A DNA stretch of 45,765 bases from Bacteroidia bacterium. Lineage in GTDB: Bacteria > Bacteroidota > Bacteroidia > Flavobacteriales > Flavobacteriaceae. Position numbers and translations under genes: made by a program. The stretch is from NCBI GenBank assembly GCA_030429835.1, contig JAUIGC010000007.1, positions 1 to 45,765 on the forward strand, given 5' to 3'. The stretch's first letter is position 1, and every line of letters begins with the position of its first letter. Shown here one piece after another: positions 42,423-45,765 of this stretch. Under the pieces are notes generated by a model. That model did not search any database and had not been told where the DNA came from. It worked only from the letters and a program-made list of their open reading frames with translations.

Positions 42423-44789
42423 ATGAATATTTCCAATAGTAAAGAGGATATTAAGCATGTTTTGACCACCTATCTAAAACAATGGAAGTGGTTCGTGCTA
42501 TCCGGTATCCTAGCGCTTGTGCTTGCTTATATCAATATTAGATATACCATTCCTGAGTATTCTGTACAAGGTCAAATACAAATTGTGCAGGAAAAAAATT
42601 CTACCAACCAATTAAGTGTTTTTCAGGACCTTAATTTTATGGGGGGAACTTCTAGACAGGTCACCGATGAGATTGAAATTTTGGCCTCAAGATCCAATTT
42701 TATTGAAGTTGTAAAGGAATTGGGGCTTAATACCGAGGTGAAGGCAGTAGGTAATATTCTTAGTTCCGAAATTTATGGTAACCTTCCTTTTAAAATGAAC
42801 TTTATTGCCGCAGATTCACTTATTAATAACGCCAAATACGGTTTTTTCCTGGAATTTACATCAGCCTCTACCTTTGCCTTTAAGGAAGAGGAAGATGCTC
42901 CCTCCAAGGTATATTCTTTTGGAAATGGTATACCTACACCCGTAGGTGACATGATTATTACTCCCAACGTAAAGAACCCAAAAGGCTTGCAGGGCAATGT
43001 GTATAAGGTTTCATTGTCTCCAGTGGATCATGTGGCCCGATCTTTAAAGGCGGCAGTAGCAATCACTCCAACGGATGAACTTTCCAATATACTGGACATT
43101 ACCATGACCAGTTCCATACCTCAAAAAGCCAAGGACGTTATTGACAAATTAGTTGAGGTCTACAATAAAAATGCCGTTGAGGAAAAACGACGTATCGCAG
43201 ATGCCACTTCAGAATTTATAAACAACCGAATACAACTCATTTCTGGAACCTTAAGCAATGTGGATCAAGATGCCCAAGAGCTTTTAACACAGAAGGGTAT
43301 GACCGGATCAGGATTGGAAGTAGGTGCCGCTGTACAGGTAAGTGCAGGAAGTAGACAGAATTTGGAGAATGCCAAGGTGCAGTTGCAAATGGTCAGTGGG
43401 CTAAAGGAATATGTTGAAGGGGAAACCGGTTATGAGGAAATGCCCGTGGTGGATGTGGGTAATGGTGCAATTTCACAAGCAACTATGCAGTATAATCAGT
43501 TGGTGGCAGAAAGAAAACGTTTGCTCAAAAGTGCAGATGAACAAAACCCCATGATCGTAAACTTGGACGAGCAGTTGGATGGAATCAAAAATACCATGCA
43601 ATCCAGTTTGGCATCCCTGGAAAGAAATGTAGGAATGAATGTTAGCACATTACAGAGCCAGTTGGGTAGGATTCAGGGAACCATATACTCCGCTCCTGAA
43701 AATCAACGGGAACTAAGAAATATTACCCGTAAACAGGAGACGACAGAGTCTCTCTACTTATATCTTTTGCAAAAGAGGGAAGAGTCTCAGATAGCCTTTG
43801 CCTCTGCAGAGCCCAAATCCAATGTTATCGACCAGGCTTATGTGTCCAGTCCTACTCCGGTAAAGCCTAAAAAGGCCATCACCTATCTTGCTGCTTTAAT
43901 GTTAGGTATGTTGGTTCCCTTTGGGGTCATTTATAGTAAGGAACTTCTGGATACTAAAATTCATAATAAGCATAATCTGGAGGACATAACTAAGGATATT
44001 CCGGTTTTAGGGGAGCTTCCCAGTTTAGGAAAAAAAGATCAAAAACTTATTTTAAAGGATGATCGATCTGTTCTTGCTGAGGCCCTGCGAATCCTTAGAA
44101 CCAATTTGGACTACTTGATCAAGTCCAAAACTGCTGTAGATCATAAGAAGAATAATAAGATTTTTATAAGTTCAAGTGTCCCCGGAGAAGGTAAGACCTT
44201 TATATCCACTAATTTGGCCATGATTTTGGCCAGTACCCATAAAAAGGTATTGTTAATTGGGGCGGATATACGAAATCCTAAATTCTATTCCTTTTTTACC
44301 GGGGATTCTGTTGATAAAATGAAAAGTGCAAGTAAGAACAAGGATGCTGGACTTACGGAGTATATTTTTAATGATAAAATAGAAGTTAGCGATATCATCA
44401 ACCCTATGTTGGTCCATCATAATACCGTCGATGTAATCTATTCGGGAAAGATTCCTCCAAACCCGTCAGAACTATTAATGAGTTCCAGGGTAGGGGAGTT
44501 GTTTGAAAAAGTTTCGGAAATGTACGACTATGTCATTGTGGATACAGCACCTCTAATGGTGGTAAGCGATACATTACTGATAACACCTTATTCAGATTTC
44601 CTTATATATGTTACAAGAGCTGGTGTAACCGATAAAAATGCGGTTCAATTCCCACTTCAACTAAAGGAAGAGGGAAAATTGAAAAACCTTTCTTTTGTGG
44701 TAAACGATGTTAGCTTGGATAATCTTGGATACGGCGGAAAATATGGCTATGGCTATAGCAAAACAACCAAGAAATGGTGGAAATTTTAA
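42423..44789 (+). CDS. wzc: Wzc-like polysaccharide co-polymerase and tyrosine autokinase
   Basis: A 788-residue protein. It has an N-terminal Wzz domain with membrane helix 1 (about 21-40), a periplasmic coiled-coil region (about 260-440), membrane helix 2 (about 485-505), and a C-terminal BY-kinase: Walker A SSVPGEGKTF with K591, Walker A' near 609-617 and Walker B VIVDTAPLM with D707. The first Asp of Walker A' is Gly (GADIRNP). The tail has four Tyr (770, 774, 776, 778) for autophosphorylation. It sets chain length and export together with the Wza-like protein. The matching phosphatase is encoded convergently at 44999-45742. Confidence 0.94.
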   Translation: MNISNSKEDIKHVLTTYLKQWKWFVLSGILALVLAYINIRYTIPEYSVQGQIQIVQEKNSTNQLSVFQDLNFMGGTSRQVTDEIEILASRSNFIEVVKELGLNTEVKAVGNILSSEIYGNLPFKMNFIAADSLINNAKYGFFLEFTSASTFAFKEEEDAPSKVYSFGNGIPTPVGDMIITPNVKNPKGLQGNVYKVSLSPVDHVARSLKAAVAITPTDELSNILDITMTSSIPQKAKDVIDKLVEVYNKNAVEEKRRIADATSEFINNRIQLISGTLSNVDQDAQELLTQKGMTGSGLEVGAAVQVSAGSRQNLENAKVQLQMVSGLKEYVEGETGYEEMPVVDVGNGAISQATMQYNQLVAERKRLLKSADEQNPMIVNLDEQLDGIKNTMQSSLASLERNVGMNVSTLQSQLGRIQGTIYSAPENQRELRNITRKQETTESLYLYLLQKREESQIAFASAEPKSNVIDQAYVSSPTPVKPKKAITYLAALMLGMLVPFGVIYSKELLDTKIHNKHNLEDITKDIPVLGELPSLGKKDQKLILKDDRSVLAEALRILRTNLDYLIKSKTAVDHKKNNKIFISSSVPGEGKTFISTNLAMILASTHKKVLLIGADIRNPKFYSFFTGDSVDKMKSASKNKDAGLTEYIFNDKIEVSDIINPMLVHHNTVDVIYSGKIPPNPSELLMSSRVGELFEKVSEMYDYVIVDTAPLMVVSDTLLITPYSDFLIYVTRAGVTDKNAVQFPLQLKEEGKLKNLSFVVNDVSLDNLGYGGKYGYGYSKTTKKWWKF

Positions 44790-44861
44790 ATACCAATAAT
44801 ATTCGGAAATAAGCCAAGCCCTACAATCACGGGTATCCACATCTAGTACCGTAAAAAATCT

Positions 44862-44902
44862 ACCCCGTTTTCAGGGTTTTCCTTGAATACGGGGTGTTTT
44901 TT
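44862..44902 (+). terminator. Terminator after the Wzc-like gene
   Basis: ACCCCGT (from 44862) pairs with ACGGGGT (to 44895), and the stem extends inward through a partly paired segment to a small loop. A T-run at 44897-44902 follows. It lies about 70 bases after the stop and ends the plus-strand export operon, facing the convergent phosphatase gene. Confidence 0.65.
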
Positions 44903-44998
44903 GTATTCATTTAAATCTTGGAATTTGGTGTTTGGGATTTTTTGGCAATTAAATTCCTGAGATTTTTCCCCTGTTCTGTTGAAACTGCCTAACCCACC

Positions 44999-45742
44999 TT
45001 ATTTTCGAAAATTATAGGTCGTCCTTTCTAGGATAGGCACTAGTTTTTCCAGGGTAGTATCTTTGAGTTTTATTTCCTTAAGAGCAGTTAGTTGTCTGGT
45101 GTTATGAATGTCCGTCGCTACAAAGTCCAACAGATTATTATCCAATAGGGACAAGGCTGTATTCTGTACCTCTTTGCCATAATATCCCGATACTGACAAT
45201 ATGTTCAATTGGAGGAGCATGCCCTTCTTTTTGAACTCTTCAAAGGATTTGATTTTTCCATGTAGAAAATTATAGCGTTCAGGATGGGCCAAGATGGGAT
45301 AGAGTTTGTTTTCAGAAATTTTTTCTACCATATCGAATAGATTCAGGGAAGGCTGTAAATAGGACATCTCTATGAGGATGTAGTTATCCGCAAGAGGCAT
45401 TATCTTATGTTCTTCCAACCTACTCTCAAATCCGGCATCGATCATATGTTCCGCGGCAGCTTCTATATGAACATGTTTTAAATCGTTCATTTTCAAAGCA
45501 TTTTGTAACAAAGACAAGGCTTTATTTATCGTTTCCGGTGAGTTGGGATAATAGTTTTCCATGATATGGGGCGTACAGATAAAATGCGTTACGCCAAACT
45601 CAGCAAAACCTTTAATAAGTGCTAACGAATCTTCAACCGTTTTTGCACCATCGTCTATGCCCGGAAGAATGTGGTTATGGATGTCCACAAAGCCCTCTAA
45701 GTAGTCTATCAAAAATTTCTTCTTTGTAAAAAAACTGAACAT
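44999..45742 (-). CDS. CpsB/YwqE-type protein-tyrosine phosphatase (PHP family)
   Basis: A 247-residue PHP-fold protein. Metal-binding histidines are in VDIHNHILPGIDDGAKT (H22, H24) and CTPHIME (H59), with later LAHPERYNF and VATDIHN motifs of the family. The usual length is about 250, so it is complete. CpsB/YwqE enzymes remove phosphate from the tyrosine tail of BY-kinases. This one faces the Wzc-like gene tail to tail, so it is the obvious partner to control chain length or export by phosphorylation cycling. Its promoter is outside or at the window edge. Confidence 0.92.
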   Translation of the reverse strand: MFSFFTKKKFLIDYLEGFVDIHNHILPGIDDGAKTVEDSLALIKGFAEFGVTHFICTPHIMENYYPNSPETINKALSLLQNALKMNDLKHVHIEAAAEHMIDAGFESRLEEHKIMPLADNYILIEMSYLQPSLNLFDMVEKISENKLYPILAHPERYNFLHGKIKSFEEFKKKGMLLQLNILSVSGYYGKEVQNTALSLLDNNLLDFVATDIHNTRQLTALKEIKLKDTTLEKLVPILERTTYNFRK

Positions 45743-45765
45743 TTAATTTATTTAAAATGGTTTTA

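Overview
The window looks like chromosome from a member of the Bacteroidota, most likely a marine flavobacterium. The evidence is A+T-rich intergenic DNA, a near absence of Shine-Dalgarno sites, one or two TAnnTTTG promoter-like boxes, two secreted proteins with C-terminal type IX secretion (T9SS) sorting tails, and a Bacteroidota-type polysaccharide cluster. I cannot name the species from sequence alone.

Left part (1-11715): a 5'-complete but edge-truncated BNR-4 repeat protein on the minus strand; an odd serine-type tRNA with a UCA anticodon; then two very large plus-strand genes (1375-7437 and 7663-11715). Each encodes a secreted fusion of a PQQ-type glucose/sorbosone dehydrogenase domain, a two-heme cytochrome c domain and a ricin-type lectin. 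The two genes share a 2.8 kb segment (1451-4270 and 7715-10534) that reads as identical at DNA level. After it they diverge completely: copy 1 adds two more lectin domains, five PKD domains and a T9SS tail, copy 2 adds an Ig-like domain, a malectin domain and a different T9SS tail. The shared core is clearly G+C-rich and sits between A+T-rich export signals.

Right part (11760-45742): one long exopolysaccharide or capsule locus. It encodes nucleotide-sugar synthesis (UDP-glucose dehydrogenase, UDP-glucuronate 4-epimerase, a TviB/TviC pair for UDP-GalNAcA, and a PglF-type dehydratase plus PglE-type aminotransferase for a diamino sugar), chain initiation (PglC-like phosphoglycosyl transferase), seven glycosyltransferases (five GT4, two GT2), a Wzy-like polymerase/ligase, a MurJ/Wzx-like flippase, and Wza-like and Wzc-like export/regulation proteins with a CpsB-type phosphatase. 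Probable decoration genes are an OafA-like acyltransferase, an MBOAT plus SGNH pair, a FemAB-like transferase, a TupA-like ATP-grasp, a sugar-transfer-associated ATP-grasp and an uncharacterised PLP-fold protein. A lipoprotein pectate-lyase-like beta-helix protein lies inside the locus.

Taken together, the locus is predicted to make a uronic-acid-rich, acylated and possibly amino-acid-decorated surface polysaccharide by a Wzx/Wzy route. The left part is predicted to oxidise sugars or polysaccharides outside the cell. Functional statements are inferred from family resemblance; no database search was possible.
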